A stretch of 64,000 nucleotides of DNA, from NCBI RefSeq assembly GCF_900240405.1, contig NZ_OEQK01000006.1:186001-250000 (forward strand). The letters are read 5' to 3'. Every line of letters starts with the position of its first letter. Position 1 is the stretch's first letter. This document shows, one piece after another, positions 52,958-61,030 of the stretch. The notes beneath the pieces were generated by a model that did no database searches, was not told where the DNA came from, and saw only the letters and a program-made list of their open reading frames with translations. A program made the translations under genes and the position numbers. The stretch comes from Salirhabdus sp. Marseille-P4669 (GTDB lineage: Bacteria > Bacillota > Bacilli > Bacillales > Alkalibacillaceae).

Positions 52958-53659
52958 TTATGCATGTTGTCGTATTGTGCGTTTTTCAATTCGTTTCTCT
53001 TGTCTTCCTTCGATCAATCCTTGAACATAAATTCCTGGTGTCTGAATTTGATTCGGGTCCAGTTCCCCAGCTTCCACAATCTCTTCTACTTCCGCTATCG
53101 TCACCTTTCCAGCTGCAGCCATCATTGGATTAAAATTTTGTGCTGTTTTGTTATAGATTAGATTTCCAAATTTGTCTCCCACTGCAGCTCTCACAAAGCT
53201 GAAGTCCGCTGTTAATGCTGTTTGCAACACATACTCTTTATTATCAAAGGTACGGATTTCTCGCCCTTCCGCAATTGGTGTACCAACCCCAGCCGGTGTA
53301 TAGAAGGCTGGAATCCCTGCTCCACCAGCACGAATGCGCTCCGCTAGCGTCCCTTGTGGCACCAGTTCAACCTCTAATTCACCCGATAAAAATTGGCGTT
53401 CAAATTCCTTATTTTCTCCAACATAAGAACCAATCATTTTATCAATTTGCTTTTGTTGGAGTAACAATCCTAACCCCCAGTCATCTACTCCGCAATTGTT
53501 GGAGATAACGGTTAAATGCTTCACTTTTGAATCTACTAAAGCTAGGATTAGGTTTTCTGGAATTCCTACTAAACCAAACCCACCAACCATAATGGTAGAT
53601 CCATCTTTAATATCTTTTACTGCATCGTCAAATGATGTATAGATGCACTTCAATATCAT
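52958..53659 (-). CDS. scoA: 3-oxoacid CoA-transferase subunit A
   Basis: About 233 aa. [16 protein letters not shown], then [21 protein letters not shown] are the family motifs. First gene of the operon. The start is taken as ATG 53659 ([21 protein letters not shown]), because the sigma-54 promoter at 53684-53700 puts the transcript start at about 53673; further upstream in-frame codons would lie outside the mRNA. A TTG 6 nt further has better SD spacing and is possible. Confidence 0.92.
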   Translation of the reverse strand: MILKCIYTSFDDAVKDIKDGSTIMVGGFGLVGIPENLILALVDSKVKHLTVISNNCGVDDWGLGLLLQQKQIDKMIGSYVGENKEFERQFLSGELEVELVPQGTLAERIRAGGAGIPAFYTPAGVGTPIAEGREIRTFDNKEYVLQTALTADFSFVRAAVGDKFGNLIYNKTAQNFNPMMAAAGKVTIAEVEEIVEAGELDPNQIQTPGIYVQGLIEGRQEKRIEKRTIRQHA

Positions 53660-53683
53660 CCACTCCCTTCTACCTTTACTAGA

Positions 53684-53700
53684 TGCAAAAATCATGCCAA
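53684..53700 (-). promoter_or_regulatory. Sigma-54 (-24/-12) promoter of the ketone-body operon
   Basis: Minus strand TTGGCATGATTTTTGCA: GG and GC elements with the required spacing (consensus TGGCAY-N5-TTGCA). It lies about 25 nt before scoA and depends on RpoN/SigL plus an activator. Confidence 0.9.
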
Positions 53701-53750
53701 CTTTTAAGGGACGAGAAAACAACATTTTCGTTAAAATAAAAAAAACCATA

Positions 53751-53865
53751 TTCCGAAATCATGGAATATAGCTTATTACTTTTCTTAATGTTTTATGAAA
53801 ACCCTTACAACCATTGGTGAGGCTTGCTTTCCGGATTTCCGGAATATGTTTCCGAAATCACGGAA
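53751..53865 (-). promoter_or_regulatory. Three activator (UAS) palindromes of the ketone-body operon
   Basis: Three 16-bp near-palindromes: TTCCGAAATCATGGAA (53751-53766), TTCCGGATTTCCGGAA (53829-53844) and TTCCGAAATCACGGAA (53850-53865). Sites 2 and 3 are 21 bp apart centre to centre, so they face the same side of DNA. They lie about 50-165 bp upstream of the -24 box, the usual place for enhancer sites, and site 3 overlaps the end of the regulator gene. Confidence 0.82.
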
Positions 53866-55228
53866 TTTGGATTGGATACTTTTTTAATTTTTCATAAAAG
53901 CTTGATTTACCAAGTCCTAATAAACTTGCCGCTTCTTTTTTATCCCCATTTGTTTTTTGAAGAGCCTGCATAATTGCTTGCTTTTCTGCTTCCTCTACAA
54001 TTTCTTTTAATGTGTTTTTTTCCACAAAAGCATTCGAGTGGACGCTAAAATAATCAGGGAGATCCGTCAATCCAATAACCTCTTGATTCGTTAAATGGAT
54101 TGCTGACTCAATAACATTTTCTAATTCCCGAATGTTCCCTGGCCAAGAATACGTCATAAAGCGGTCCATCACCTGTTGATCAAAATCAATGACCCGTTTT
54201 CCGACTCGTTTTGAAATTTTATGGAGGAAGTACTTTGCCAATACCCGAATGTCCTCTCGCCTATCCCTTAACGAAGGAATTTCAATTTGCACCACATTGA
54301 TACGGTAAAATAAATCCTTCCGAAAATCCTTGTTCTCGATCAGCTTTTCAAGTGGTTGATTCGTTGCAGCAATAATTCGCACATCTACTTTTTGAATCTC
54401 TGTTCCACCAACGGACTGGACCTCGCCCTCTTGTAAAACCCTAAGAATTTTTACTTGAGCCGATAACGGCATATCCCCAACCTCATCTAAGAAAAGCGTC
54501 CCTCCATTCGCAAGCTGGAATTTTCCGGGTTTTCCACCTTTTTTCGCACCAGTAAATGCACCTTCCGCGTAACCAAAAAGCTCAGATTCTAGCAAATGCT
54601 CCGGGATTGAGGCACAATTAATGGAGATAAATGGCTGATTGCTTCGATTACTTAGATGATGGATACTTTGCGCAAACAGTTCCTTCCCTGTACCACTCTC
54701 GCCTCTTATTAGAACCGAAACATCACTAGGAGCAATTTTCTTGACCTTATTTTTTAACGCTTCCATTTTAGGGGAGTTGCCAATAATATCATGTAGAAAA
54801 TATTTAACCCCTTGCTGCTTTACTTGCTCACGGTAATGTTCTAATTCTAGTAAAAGAGACTTAATATGTGTATTCATTTCCATCCATTCTTTTGTATCCC
54901 GAAACAGTACAAAGCCAACCGCACCTACAATCTTTCCATTGGAGCGAATTGGAATTCGATTTGCAATCATATAATTACCACGAATATATTGAAGATCGGC
55001 AATTTCCTCTTTTCCTGTTTCGATAACCAAGTGCATTCTCGTATTCTCAATTACTTCTGTAACATGCTTCCCTATAGCATCCTCCAGCTTTATCTCTAGA
55101 AATTGACAATAGCTCTTACTCAAATAGGTCACAATCCCTTGATCATCTACTGTCACGATACAATAATACTGATTTTCTACTATTGCCTCTAAAAATTCAT
55201 CACGATACGGAATGTCTTTCGGTAGCAT
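53858..55228 (-). CDS. Sigma-54 enhancer-binding regulator (PAS-AAA-Fis HTH)
   Basis: 456 aa. An N-terminal PAS domain (about 10-115, ENQYYCIVTVDDQGIVTYLSKSY), the AAA+ domain with Walker A IRGESGTGKE, the sigma-54 contact loop AEGAFTGAKKGG and Walker B LFLDEVGDMP, and a C-terminal Fis-type HTH (KEAASLLGLGKSSFYEKLKKY). It activates the sigma-54 operon just downstream, probably in response to a small molecule sensed by the PAS domain. Same strand as the operon, but separated by its palindromes. Confidence 0.92.
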   Translation of the reverse strand: MLPKDIPYRDEFLEAIVENQYYCIVTVDDQGIVTYLSKSYCQFLEIKLEDAIGKHVTEVIENTRMHLVIETGKEEIADLQYIRGNYMIANRIPIRSNGKIVGAVGFVLFRDTKEWMEMNTHIKSLLLELEHYREQVKQQGVKYFLHDIIGNSPKMEALKNKVKKIAPSDVSVLIRGESGTGKELFAQSIHHLSNRSNQPFISINCASIPEHLLESELFGYAEGAFTGAKKGGKPGKFQLANGGTLFLDEVGDMPLSAQVKILRVLQEGEVQSVGGTEIQKVDVRIIAATNQPLEKLIENKDFRKDLFYRINVVQIEIPSLRDRREDIRVLAKYFLHKISKRVGKRVIDFDQQVMDRFMTYSWPGNIRELENVIESAIHLTNQEVIGLTDLPDYFSVHSNAFVEKNTLKEIVEEAEKQAIMQALQKTNGDKKEAASLLGLGKSSFYEKLKKYPIQIP

Positions 55229-55280
55229 AGGTTTTCCTCCTCTCCCATTAATCCTTTATTCGTTCGTCTCGTATAGATCA

Positions 55281-55345
55281 AGACGGTAAATGTTTGTCCT
55301 ATTCATTATATTAACGCAAAATTGGAAATTTTACAGATAATCTTA
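55281..55345. repeat. 65-bp intergenic repeat, copy 1
   Basis: Shares most positions with 58058-58122, including TTGTCCTATTCATTAT, TTAACG and TTTTACAGA. In this copy the minus strand carries TATAAT upstream of the enhancer-binding regulator, so it is probably that gene's promoter region. Confidence 0.7.
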
Positions 55346-55863
55346 TGGAATAAAGGAAAGAGGTGTCAGGCTGATTTAGGTGGTTTACATTTAGAGAGGC
55401 TGACACCTTCGTTTGAGAGAGTATTTAACAAATTTATAACTTACCAAGAATAAATTCAAGACTTTCCTAATTTTATGTTAGTAGAAGTGTAACAATTGAA
55501 AAATGTACTAGCAACTGTTTAATATACAGACATTTGGAATAGACTATCACTCTCTTTTCTTTTGTTCGGAGTACTTTTTTTAGTGCTATTGGTTGTTCAT
55601 CAAACAATAGTATTGGTGAATTGGTGAAGTGTCAAAGTGATCAGCCATATCCTAGAATTTTATCCATAGAATGATTTCAATACTAATGTCTTTTTATACT
55701 TTGTTTACTACGGAATTGTCATCGTAAAATCGTTTTCCACAATCTTTGACTTCACAAATATGCGACGCTTTCGATAGAACAAGAATGTTCCTTTGGAAAA
55801 AATTGTATTATGATTTGATTTTCTTGATTCGATAATCATGTACGTGTTTTTTAATCAAAAATA

Positions 55864-55902
55864 AAACCTTTGAAAGACTTACTTATCGCCAATCAAGGTT
55901 TA
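55864..55902 (-). terminator. Terminator after the 89-aa immunity candidate
   Basis: AAACCTT/AAGGTTT stem with a long loop and TTATTTTT tail on the minus strand. Confidence 0.6.
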
Positions 55903-55919
55903 TGCGTTTATCTAATTTG

Positions 55920-56189
55920 TTACAATAACTCTTTTAATAAGTTTTCTGCCTTGTGCAATTCATTTAACAAAGGATTTTGATAGTCATTATAACTATCCAT
56001 GTAGGCTCTTACACCACCAACAATATTTATTCCATTTAAGTCATTATTATTTTCAATAATTTCCAGTCCATTCTTATATCTTCTATATATTAATTGGAAA
56101 ATATCCTTATTAATTTCATTAGAATACTCTTTTTCAAGAATATTTATTACCTTTTTAAGTTGTTTAGTCAATTGCTCTTTCTTATTCAT
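55920..56189 (-). CDS. Immunity candidate of the ART-like toxin (89 aa)
   Basis: 89 aa helical, cytosolic, low in cysteine. Reads NKKEQLTKQLKKVINILEKEYSNEINKDIF ... GVRAYMDSYNDYQNPLLNELHKAE. It lies 9 nt downstream of the toxin gene on the same strand, the standard place for the cognate immunity gene of a polymorphic toxin. No family name can be assigned with confidence; the immunity role rests on position and size. Confidence 0.65.
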   Translation of the reverse strand: MNKKEQLTKQLKKVINILEKEYSNEINKDIFQLIYRRYKNGLEIIENNNDLNGINIVGGVRAYMDSYNDYQNPLLNELHKAENLLKELL

Positions 56190-56198
56190 AAAATCCTC

Positions 56199-57926
56199 CT
56201 ATTTACTCGGAACTATTCTTATTTCTTTTATCCATTCAGAAGGCCACCCTTGTGGTAGTAGTATTTGGTCAGCATCTCCTGCTAGTAAAGCCCCTGTTTT
56301 TGTATATTGCTTTTCAACTCTTCCTATATTTAAAATTTGTCCTTTAGGAACTTCTATTACTGCTTCAAACTCTCTAGTATTTTTCCAATCTGGAATTAAA
56401 GCAGCATCTATTTTCGCATTAATTCTATTACCAGCGGGCCTAGTTGTTACAAATGATCCATTTGCTTTTGATCCACCACCATATGTTCGGTAGAGAGTTA
56501 TGTTTTCTTCAGTAATAACAGTCCTATAATTACTGTCAGTAAACGATTCTCTTATCCAATCAGGTAAATCCACTTTTTCAATTACCTTTACTTTGTCATC
56601 TATAATAGTAGAATACTTTCCAAAATCAACACCATTACCAACCACATTCGCCCTAAACCAACTATAAAACTCCTTCGCCTTCCCCTTCAAATACCCAGTA
56701 TCAAAAACATTTATATTCTTACTAGATATCCCACTCAACACCGGTACTTCCTTAAAATCTAACATTTGCTTCAGTACCGTCATACCACCAAGAACTTCAT
56801 TTACTAGATTACTACCAAACTTCCGAACATTTTTAACTATTTCTACAGGGCTTAGTCTAACCCCTTCAAATGATTTGTTCGATTTTACCGTTTTATCAAC
56901 ATACTGCTTTAATTCGGCTTCTCTATCGTTGATTTTCGTTAGTTTTGTAAACTTAGTTGCACCCGCCATCGGAATGAATGAGGAACCACTATAACCTATG
57001 GCGTACATCATCCCTTCCTCATCAACCATTTCGGTAAAGCTATTTACCATATTCTCCACAACACCTTTAGGATCTTCAATCACTTGGATAAGGGCTTGTT
57101 TGTATGGTTGAAGTCGGTCGTATGCTTCTTGTTTTAAGAAGTCTGGTTCGATGGCGTCAGGGATAATGGCCGAAACTATGATAATGCCTGCATCTTCTGA
57201 AAGCCCGATTAGACCTTCGACTGTATCCAACGCAAAGTCCACAAAACCCCTAAAAAGATCACCAGCACTCTCTAGAATACCAAAGGTGTCCCAAAATCCT
57301 TCCCAAAAGGTCGTATATTTATCTTTGATTACATCTGCTTTTCCTTTGTATTCATCATCCATATTTTCAAATGGTACAACCTTGGAATCATAAATCTTCC
57401 ACATCTCAGCCATCTTGTTGTCAAGCCGCACTTTTGTATTTAAAATATCTTGACTAATACTTTCTATTCTCCCTTTATTGTATCGGCTAGCTTCTTTTTC
57501 TGCGTCGGATATATCATCCCAAAACTTCCAATTACCTGGAGGATCATCCAGGGTCCGATAAAATGCTTTGGTTACATTGTTGGACATTCCGCTCTCTATT
57601 TCTCTTAAATTCTTTTTTATGTTGTTTCGATTTACTCGCATCATGGTGTACTTTTCCAGTGGATAGATGATGGATGTGGTGTCTGTGACGTAGTTTTCAA
57701 AGAGGGAGAGAAGGTCTTTAATTTGAATTTCGTATTCCTTTATATTTAGCTCGGAGGTTTTGATCTTGTCCTTCCAAGCATCAATGCTTTTCCCATAATT
57801 TGTTTCCACAAAGGAATCAATGTTGCTTAGGGAGTCCCGCATATTTCCCAGTGCTCCCTGATATTTATGGAGCTGATTGATAATATCCTCTAATATGCCG
57901 TAATTTATTTTTAAATCCGACTTCAT
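56199..57926 (-). CDS. Polymorphic toxin with C-terminal ART/NADase-like domain
   Basis: 575 aa. Residues 1-432 are nearly identical to the protein at 58853-60664: an N-terminal helical targeting region (KINYGILEDIINQLHKYQGALGNMR), LXG/T7SS-like, and a middle pretoxin part with a hydrophobic stretch (GIIIVSAIIPDAI) and GYSGSSFIPMAGATKF. Residues 433-575 are unique: LYRTYGG (Arg480), GSFVTTRP (Ser491, Thr494-495) and ADQILLPQG (Gln554). This order equals the R, S/T, then E-LLP-G pattern of ADP-ribosyltransferases, with Gln in place of the catalytic Glu, as in the NAD glycohydrolase TNT. NADase activity is an inference. SD GGGGTGG. Confidence 0.72.
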   Translation of the reverse strand: MKSDLKINYGILEDIINQLHKYQGALGNMRDSLSNIDSFVETNYGKSIDAWKDKIKTSELNIKEYEIQIKDLLSLFENYVTDTTSIIYPLEKYTMMRVNRNNIKKNLREIESGMSNNVTKAFYRTLDDPPGNWKFWDDISDAEKEASRYNKGRIESISQDILNTKVRLDNKMAEMWKIYDSKVVPFENMDDEYKGKADVIKDKYTTFWEGFWDTFGILESAGDLFRGFVDFALDTVEGLIGLSEDAGIIIVSAIIPDAIEPDFLKQEAYDRLQPYKQALIQVIEDPKGVVENMVNSFTEMVDEEGMMYAIGYSGSSFIPMAGATKFTKLTKINDREAELKQYVDKTVKSNKSFEGVRLSPVEIVKNVRKFGSNLVNEVLGGMTVLKQMLDFKEVPVLSGISSKNINVFDTGYLKGKAKEFYSWFRANVVGNGVDFGKYSTIIDDKVKVIEKVDLPDWIRESFTDSNYRTVITEENITLYRTYGGGSKANGSFVTTRPAGNRINAKIDAALIPDWKNTREFEAVIEVPKGQILNIGRVEKQYTKTGALLAGDADQILLPQGWPSEWIKEIRIVPSK

Positions 57927-57964
57927 CCAGGTTCCACCCCCCAGTCTACAATTCCGAACCTCTT

Positions 57965-58045
57965 ATTATATGTAAATAGTAATTCCAAAAATATACAATT
58001 ACAATATTACTATGTGACTATTTTGGGGTGGGAGGAATGGACTAA
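57965..58045 (-). promoter_or_regulatory. Promoter region of the ART-like toxin (duplicated)
   Basis: TATAAT (57965-57970, minus strand) about 40 nt upstream of the start; no good -35. About 85 bp upstream of the start are almost identical to 60702-60790, so promoter and N-terminal region were duplicated together. Confidence 0.6.
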
Positions 58046-58057
58046 GGATGGTTTTTT

Positions 58058-58122
58058 AGACGTTAAATATTTGTCCTATTCATTATCTTAACGTGGCATT
58101 AGGAGTTTTACAGAAAATCTTC
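58058..58122. repeat. 65-bp intergenic repeat, copy 2
   Basis: Partner of 55281-55345. Ends in ACGTTAA and TTAACGT inverted segments (58060-58090). Here it stands upstream of the ART-like toxin, without the regulator gene that follows copy 1. Confidence 0.7.
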
Positions 58123-58202
58123 CTTATATTTTTTTCCTTGCCCTACACATATCAGTCATAAAAATAAATCTTTTCTTATCAAGATTAAATGATTAAAATC
58201 AA

Positions 58203-58236
58203 AAAAACTCGAATGGCAAAGCCAATCAAGTTTTTC
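58203..58236 (-). terminator. Terminator after the ankyrin gene
   Basis: AAAACT-GA-TGGC / GCCA-TC-AGTTTT hairpin with a T run on the minus strand. The 57927-58320 gap otherwise holds the promoter and the 65-bp repeat. Confidence 0.75.
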
Positions 58237-58320
58237 CTTCAACTATATTTCTAATATATTTAAATCCAGCAAGAATTCACCAAAATAGTTAGCTGATATT
58301 TTATATGTTTGAAAACTTTT

Positions 58321-58830
58321 TTATTCTCTTTCCTTTATTTTCTTCTTTAAATATTCAGCTATTTCTGTTTGTCCAAATTGTCTAGCATACTCATATGCAT
58401 CCATATTTTTAATATTCTCTCCAGTATATTTAATGGAAATATCTATTCCTTTTTCAACTAAAAACTCAACTACTTCTTTGTGTCCACCATAAATCGCTCC
58501 AAATAAAGGATTTCTTTTTGCTAAGCTTACATCTAATTCTGCACCGTGTTCTATTAAATACTTTACTATTTCTAAATGCCCCTCTCCTGCTGCCAAATTT
58601 AGTGCGGAAGCATCAAAGGTTCCACCTCTAGCATTAATATCTATACCTTTATCAATTAGATACTCAACTATTTCGAGGTGTCCCTTCTTAGCAGCTACAT
58701 GTAACCATGTACCAAATGAAGTTTGGGTATTTAAAATTTCATTATTGTCTCCTATTAATTGTTTTAATTTATTGATATCACCTATTTTAATTGCATTCCT
58801 TATTGCCTTTTTTATACTATTTTGTTCCAA
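58321..58830 (-). CDS. Ankyrin-repeat protein, immunity candidate of the AHH nuclease toxin
   Basis: 169 aa, about four ankyrin repeats with the usual G-x-TPLHxAA-type cores: GTWLHVAAKKGHLEIVEYLIDKGIDINARG, SALNLAAGEGHLEIVKYLIEHGAELD, PLFGAIYGGHKEVVEFLVEKGIDIS. No signal peptide. It starts 22 nt after the toxin gene. Ankyrin proteins are a known class of immunity proteins for polymorphic nuclease toxins; here the role rests on position. Confidence 0.78.
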   Translation of the reverse strand: MEQNSIKKAIRNAIKIGDINKLKQLIGDNNEILNTQTSFGTWLHVAAKKGHLEIVEYLIDKGIDINARGGTFDASALNLAAGEGHLEIVKYLIEHGAELDVSLAKRNPLFGAIYGGHKEVVEFLVEKGIDISIKYTGENIKNMDAYEYARQFGQTEIAEYLKKKIKERE

Positions 58831-58852
58831 AACATACCCTCCTTTAATTCTA

Positions 58853-60664
58853 CTATCTTCTACTAGCTAATATACCTAATTCTTTAAGGGTTTCAATCAT
58901 GTCGTCAATGTCACCACCCTCAAATTCAACAGCCCTTAACCGATTAACTACTTCTTCTAAAGCATCAAGACTATGTTGTCCTACTATGGCATTTGGTGCC
59001 CAAACAAGATTTTCTTCCCCAATTATTGGATCTATCCCGTACCTTCTTAATATTTCCTGACCTTCTCGAACTAGTTCTTGCTGCTTCTGACCAAGACCTT
59101 TTTTAAATAGAATGTGGTGTGCATGGGGATTTATCATATCAGTAGGCGGGTTACCTATTAGTCCTCTAAGATACTTACCAAAATCCATTTTAATTAATAC
59201 TTCATCATATTCTTTAGTAATTCCTAATTTAGACATCTTTTTTCTTATTTCAGACAGCTCATCTACAGTAAATGTATTATTCTGAATAGCATTTTTAAGC
59301 TTATTCATCTTAGTGGAATCTACTTTCCCATTCACAACTATATTATTAAGATAGTCATTTACACTCTTACCATTTCCAACTACATTGGCCCTAAACCAAC
59401 TATAAAACTCCTTCGCCTTCCCCTTCAAATACCCAGTATCAAAAACATTTATATTCTTACTAGATATCCCACTCAACACCGGTACTTCCTTAGAATCTAA
59501 CATGCGCTGCAGTGCCGTCATACCACCAAGAACTTCATTTACTAGATTACTACCAAACTTCCGAACATTTTTAACTATTTCTACAGGGCTTAGTCTAACA
59601 CCTTCAAATGATTTGTTCGATTTTACCGTTTTATCAACATACTGCTTTAATTCGGCTTCTCTATCGTTGATCTTCGTTAGTTTTGTAAACTTAGTTGCAC
59701 CCGCCATCGGAATGAATGAGGAACCACTATAGCCTATTGCGTACATCATCCCTTCCTCTTCAACCATTTCGGTAAAGCTATTTACCATATTCTCCACGAC
59801 ACCTTTTGGATCTTCAATCACTTGGATAAGGGCTTGTTTGTATGGTTGAAGTCGGTCGTATGCTTCTTGTTTTAAGAAGTCTGGTTCGATGGCGTCAGGG
59901 ATAATGGCCGAAACTATGATAATGCCTGCATCTTCTGAAAGGGCGATAAGACCTTCGACTGTATCCAACGCAAAGTCCACAATTCCCCTAAAAAGATCAC
60001 CAGCACTCTCTAATATGCCAAAGGTGTCCCAAAATCCTTCCCAAAAGGTCGTATATTTATCTTTGATTACATCTGCTTTTCCTTTGTATTCATCATCCAT
60101 ATTTTCAAATGGTACAACCTTGGAATCATAAATCTTCCACATCTCAGCCATTTTGTTGTCAAGCCGCATTTTGGTGTTTAGAATATCTTGACTAATACTT
60201 TCTATTCTCCCTTTATTGTATCGACTTGCTTCTTTTTCTGCGTCGGATATATCATCCCAAAACTTCCAATTACCCGGAGGATCATCCAAGGTCCGATAAA
60301 ATGCTTTGGTTACATTGTTGGACATTCCGCTCTCTATTTCTCTTAAATTCTTTTTTATGTTATTTCGATTTACTCGCATCATGATGTACTTTTCCAGTGG
60401 ATAGATAATGGATGTGGTGTCTGTGACGTAGTTTTCAAAGAGGGAGAGAAGGTCTTTTATTTGGATTTCGTATTCCTTTATATTTAGCTCGGAGGTTTTA
60501 ATTTTATCCTTCCAAGCATCAATACTTTCCCCATAATTTGTTTCCACAAAGGAATCAATGTTGCTTAGGGCTTCCCGCATATTACCCAGTGCCCCCTGAT
60601 ATTTATGGAGCTGATTGATAATATCCTCTAATATGCCGTAATTTATTTTTAAATCCGACTTCAT
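58853..60664 (-). CDS. Polymorphic toxin with C-terminal AHH (HNH/EndoVII) nuclease
   Basis: 603 aa. Residues 1-432 nearly match the paralogue at 56199-57926. Then comes a 60-residue helical linker (KSVNDYLNNIVVNGK...) and from DFGKY (about 494) the toxin domain: PHAHHILFKKGLG (His516-His517), NLVWAPNAIVGQHSL (Asn558, His564), which fits the AHH family of HNH/endonuclease VII nucleases. Predicted to be exported by a T7SS not present in this window and to cut nucleic acid in rivals. SD GGGGTGG 7 nt before the ATG. Confidence 0.82.
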   Translation of the reverse strand: MKSDLKINYGILEDIINQLHKYQGALGNMREALSNIDSFVETNYGESIDAWKDKIKTSELNIKEYEIQIKDLLSLFENYVTDTTSIIYPLEKYIMMRVNRNNIKKNLREIESGMSNNVTKAFYRTLDDPPGNWKFWDDISDAEKEASRYNKGRIESISQDILNTKMRLDNKMAEMWKIYDSKVVPFENMDDEYKGKADVIKDKYTTFWEGFWDTFGILESAGDLFRGIVDFALDTVEGLIALSEDAGIIIVSAIIPDAIEPDFLKQEAYDRLQPYKQALIQVIEDPKGVVENMVNSFTEMVEEEGMMYAIGYSGSSFIPMAGATKFTKLTKINDREAELKQYVDKTVKSNKSFEGVRLSPVEIVKNVRKFGSNLVNEVLGGMTALQRMLDSKEVPVLSGISSKNINVFDTGYLKGKAKEFYSWFRANVVGNGKSVNDYLNNIVVNGKVDSTKMNKLKNAIQNNTFTVDELSEIRKKMSKLGITKEYDEVLIKMDFGKYLRGLIGNPPTDMINPHAHHILFKKGLGQKQQELVREGQEILRRYGIDPIIGEENLVWAPNAIVGQHSLDALEEVVNRLRAVEFEGGDIDDMIETLKELGILASRR

Positions 60665-60701
60665 TCAGGTTCCACCCCCATTCTACAATTCCGAACGTCT
60701 T

Positions 60702-60790
60702 ATTATATGTAAATAGTAATTCCAAAAATATACAATTACAACATTACTATGTAACTATTTTGGGGGTGGGAGGAATTGACTAAGGATGGT
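60702..60790 (-). promoter_or_regulatory. Promoter region of the AHH toxin (duplicated)
   Basis: TATAAT at 60702-60707 on the minus strand, about 40 nt before the start. The block to about 60790 matches 57965-58050 almost base for base. Confidence 0.6.
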
Positions 60791-60854
60791 TTTTATTCGT
60801 TTGTTTTGTGAGTATTAAGTATTAATCATTTAATAATGGTTATTTTTTTATAGT

Positions 60855-60955
60855 GTACTCGATTAATCATTCAGAATGTAAGGATAATTCAATAGTTAAC
60901 TCCAATAATTCAACAGTAGAGGTAGATATTCATTCAACGAAACGAGTTTATTCTA
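60855..60955. repeat. 21-bp periodic intergenic array F (short, ATTCAAC type)
   Basis: Four to five units at exact 21-bp steps: TTAATCATTCAG, ATAATTCAATAG, ATAATTCAACAG, ATATTCATTCAACG. Lies between the AHH toxin promoter and the MCP terminator. Same core as arrays D and E. Confidence 0.7.
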
Positions 60956-60974
60956 TTATGCAGTCAAAATAAAA

Positions 60975-61014
60975 AAGTGTAGTAAGAAAAACGAGCGTTT
61001 CTCTTACTACACTA
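60975..61014 (-). terminator. Terminator after the chemoreceptor gene
   Basis: AGTGTAGTAAG/CTTACTACACT stem with a T run on the minus strand. Confidence 0.88.
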
Positions 61015-61030
61015 GGTTCAATATGTCACT

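Larger units (their letters stand above)
55229..55919. other. 690-nt gap with one repeated block and an inverted repeat
   Basis: Holds a 65-bp block (55281-55345) that recurs at 58058-58122, a 9-bp inverted repeat AGGTGTCAG/CTGACACCT (55361-55369 and 55400-55408), and the terminator at 55864-55902. Otherwise AT-rich and without a supported ORF. Confidence 0.6.
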
